Source: Caldilineaceae bacterium (GTDB taxonomy: Bacteria; Chloroflexota; Anaerolineae; Caldilineales; Caldilineaceae). Taken from it: a DNA stretch of 64,000 bases. Below the pieces are notes generated by a model, which did no database searches, was not told where the DNA came from, and saw only the letters and a program-made list of their open reading frames with translations. Numbering within the stretch: the stretch's first letter is position 1; every line of letters starts with the position of its first letter. The DNA is taken from the NCBI GenBank assembly GCA_019637645.1, contig JAHBVH010000039.1, positions 1 to 64,000 on the forward strand, written 5' to 3'. Below, in pieces: positions 62,659 to 64,000 of the stretch. The position numbers and the translations under genes were made by a program.

Positions 62659-62918
62659 GCACAAATAGCCAATCAAGCAACCTGTCGGAGAAAATTGCTC
62701 AAATCTGTTTAGGGCTTAAACCCTTTCAGGCCTTGGAATATGATCCAGTAACCAACACGGTTTCGATCATCACCGAGTGTCTGGTACCGAGTAAAGCCGT
62801 TGATCAGATCTCGCGTATCGTCACAAGTCGTCGTGAGGATGAAAAGGTGATGGTGCGGCGCTACGCCGATAAGTTCAAAATCACCTTCGTCCGTAGTATT
62901 AAATTACAACATGGGTAG
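62655..62918 (+). CDS. Small protein of unknown function
   Basis: Soluble protein of 87 residues, not recognised. A Ser/Asn-rich start is followed by LSEKIAQICLGLKPFQALEY, a short beta-like section (VTNTVSIITECLVPS) and a basic part (IVTSRREDEKVMVRRYADKF). The pattern suggests a compact alpha/beta fold. It has GGAGAGAG upstream and starts within the stop of the 22-residue frame. It is the last of the small-gene locus; a GC hairpin (CCGCC...GGCGG, 62921-62937) without a T-run follows immediately. Confidence 0.7.
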   Translation: MSTNSQSSNLSEKIAQICLGLKPFQALEYDPVTNTVSIITECLVPSKAVDQISRIVTSRREDEKVMVRRYADKFKITFVRSIKLQHG

Positions 62919-63170
62919 AGCCGCCTCTTTGGGGCGGATATCCCCCTACTCACCCATGCTCAGCTTGCTAGTAAATCGCGTCGCGTGATGATAATGCTAC
63001 TCTCTAGGCACAAAGTTTACAAAAATTATTACAAAATTTATGAAATAAAGCGAAGCCAAAGCGCCTATCTCCTGCTTCTTTGAGAAGCGGTGATGGTAAA
63101 CCGTTCAAGCAGCGGTTGCTGACGACTGATTCCAATAAATCATAGGGAATTGCGCTACCGCACCCTACAT

Positions 63171-63176
63171 TATAAT
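63171..63176 (+). promoter_or_regulatory. -10 element before the terminator and the last gene
   Basis: TATAAT in an AT-rich setting; a TTGCGC lies 15 bases upstream, which is short for a -35. Transcription would start near 63183, directly before the hairpin. Confidence 0.45.
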
Positions 63177-63188
63177 TTTAGGCACGTG

Positions 63189-63235
63189 AATAGCCGGCCT
63201 GTCTGAACAAAGAGGACAGTGCTGGCTATTTTTTT
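63189..63235 (+). terminator. Strong terminator, possibly an attenuator of the last gene
   Basis: AATAGCCGGCCTGTC pairs with GACAG-T-GCTGGCTATT around an 11-base loop (15 pairs, one G-T pair, one bulge), followed by seven T. It lies between a -10 element and the ribosome site of the 63254 gene. It could end upstream transcripts or control entry into that gene. Confidence 0.85.
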
Positions 63236-63253
63236 GGGGGGAGAAATCAGGCT

Positions 63254-63946
63254 ATGCGGACAATCAATTTGCAAACAGTCTATCATCTAGTGATCACTTC
63301 ATTGTTGCTTGGGGCTTGCTTGGGGCTGCTATCGCAGCACCTGCCGGCGCTGCTGAATCAGCAACTCTCTACTTTTGAACAGCCTGTCCTAGCTGCCCCA
63401 GTCGCCGATGTGAGAACCGTTTGGGCGGATAAGTCACCCTCTGCGCGCTGGGGACAAACGACGACCTTTGCCAAAGAGGCCGTAGCGCCGGTGGCCCTTG
63501 CTGGAAAGTTTTCGGTTGCTAATCTTCGATTGGCGCCAGTATCCACAGTCTTACCTACCCAGCCGACCGACACTGGTGCACGTCCGACCTTTGCCCTGGC
63601 TGAGCAGAAGCGATTTGAAGAGCGAATTACGCCCCGCTTGTTTCTCTATATTCACGCTGGCACAGAAGGGGTGGCTGGCTACACTGTGCAAGTACGCAAA
63701 GACGGCCATCTGCTGCCCGTGACAAAGATGAGCAAGGGCGGGTTGCCCAACTATACTTGGCCACAGCCCCATGCCCGCCAACGTTACACCAACCTAAAGC
63801 TCGAATTTCCCGATATTCAGCCGGATGGCCTCTGGGAAGTGCAACTGTTCGACAGCCAGGGAATTCCTGTGGGGCCCCGCGCCACCTTTCACTTGCAAGC
63901 CGATGAAACCCATCAAGAAATGTATCTAGCATATCAACAACAGTGA
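63254..63946 (+). CDS. Secreted protein of unknown function
   Basis: Protein of 230 residues with an N-terminal signal or membrane anchor (TVYHLVITSLLLGACLGLLS, about 8-27). It is not recognised. A low-complexity Ala/Pro/Thr part (about 40-115) leads to a probable beta domain with ITPRLFLYIHAGTEGVAGYT, then QVRKDGHLLPVTKMSKGGLP, and DIQPDGLWEVQLFDSQG, ending in a charged tail. The domain outline recalls small Ig-like or DUF2914-type extracellular modules, but no firm family is assigned. The ribosome site GGGGGGAG is part of the T/G run behind the terminator. The gene is the last in the window, and no downstream gene is seen in the last 54 bases. Confidence 0.7.
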   Translation: MRTINLQTVYHLVITSLLLGACLGLLSQHLPALLNQQLSTFEQPVLAAPVADVRTVWADKSPSARWGQTTTFAKEAVAPVALAGKFSVANLRLAPVSTVLPTQPTDTGARPTFALAEQKRFEERITPRLFLYIHAGTEGVAGYTVQVRKDGHLLPVTKMSKGGLPNYTWPQPHARQRYTNLKLEFPDIQPDGLWEVQLFDSQGIPVGPRATFHLQADETHQEMYLAYQQQ

Positions 63947-64000
63947 TCGCCCGCTGTTCAATAACCGCTATTACAACCATGACGTTACTATCCCATCGTC

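Larger units (their letters stand above)
62919..63253. other. Intergenic region with promoter and attenuator-like terminator
   Basis: 335 bases. It starts with a GC hairpin after the last small gene, is AT-rich around 63000-63060, and ends with a TATAAT box (63171-63176) and the strong terminator at 63189-63235 just before the last gene. No gene seen. Confidence 0.55.

Noticed and set aside
61768..62918. Toxin-antitoxin, gas-vesicle or phage-defence system
   Set aside because: No known toxin, gas-vesicle or defence motif can be seen in the three proteins; only size and order are suggestive.
1..64000. tRNA or rRNA genes
   Set aside because: No T-loop GTTCGANTC pattern with matching acceptor stems, and no rRNA-like stretches were found in the gaps.

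Overview
The window looks like a chromosomal segment of a Chloroflexota bacterium (Chloroflexia or Anaerolineae-like; the class cannot be fixed from sequence alone). The reasons are an alternative complex III (act) operon, an RND pump with no outer-membrane partner gene, secreted proteins with Pro/Thr 'TPTPT' stalks, a secreted SdrD/DUF11 protein ending in a YLPVV-type tail, and fused 2-oxoacid:ferredoxin oxidoreductase subunits. Base composition is moderate-to-high GC in genes, with a few AT-rich intergenic stretches. I saw no rRNA, tRNA, CRISPR array, transposase or integrase.

Layout. 1-8.4 kb (minus): the start of a peptide-type ABC importer operon that runs off the left edge, then two GT39-like membrane glycosyltransferases. 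8.6-18.1 kb (plus): respiratory operon actA, actB, a fused actC-actD, an inserted GNAT acetyltransferase, actE, actF and a tandem two-heme cytochrome; this would oxidise menaquinol and pass electrons to c-type cytochromes. 18.2-24.0 kb (minus): tetR, membrane-fusion lipoprotein and RND pump, with a perfect operator-like palindrome before tetR. 24.2-28 kb: a secreted SH3b/TolB-propeller protein and, convergent to it, a diheme cytochrome lipoprotein. 28-37 kb: acyl-CoA synthetase/acetyltransferase fusion, a cysteine-free uracil-DNA glycosylase, an M20 amidohydrolase, a large SdrD-repeat surface protein and a nucleoside hydrolase divergent from a GntR/FCD regulator. 38-46.6 kb: 2-oxoacid:ferredoxin oxidoreductase, a cysteine hydrolase, PlsC, a SirB1-like protein, a 573-residue protein of unknown function and a DUF72 protein. 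47-50.2 kb: two convergent ammonium transporters. 50.8-59 kb: Ser/Thr kinase, a flippase-like/PHP/PrsW operon, an anchored secreted protein and a diguanylate cyclase whose GGDEF domain sits between two related membrane modules. 59-60.8 kb (minus): purM-purN. 60.8-64 kb: an AT-rich regulatory region, a near-consensus promoter, and a compact set of small unrecognised genes with two short leader-type reading frames, followed by a secreted protein behind a promoter-terminator pair.

The most unusual material is the small-gene locus at 61.6-62.9 kb, a dispersed family of palindromic elements present in at least seven intergenic places, the actC-actD fusion, the duplicated membrane modules around the GGDEF domain and the unassigned 573-residue protein.
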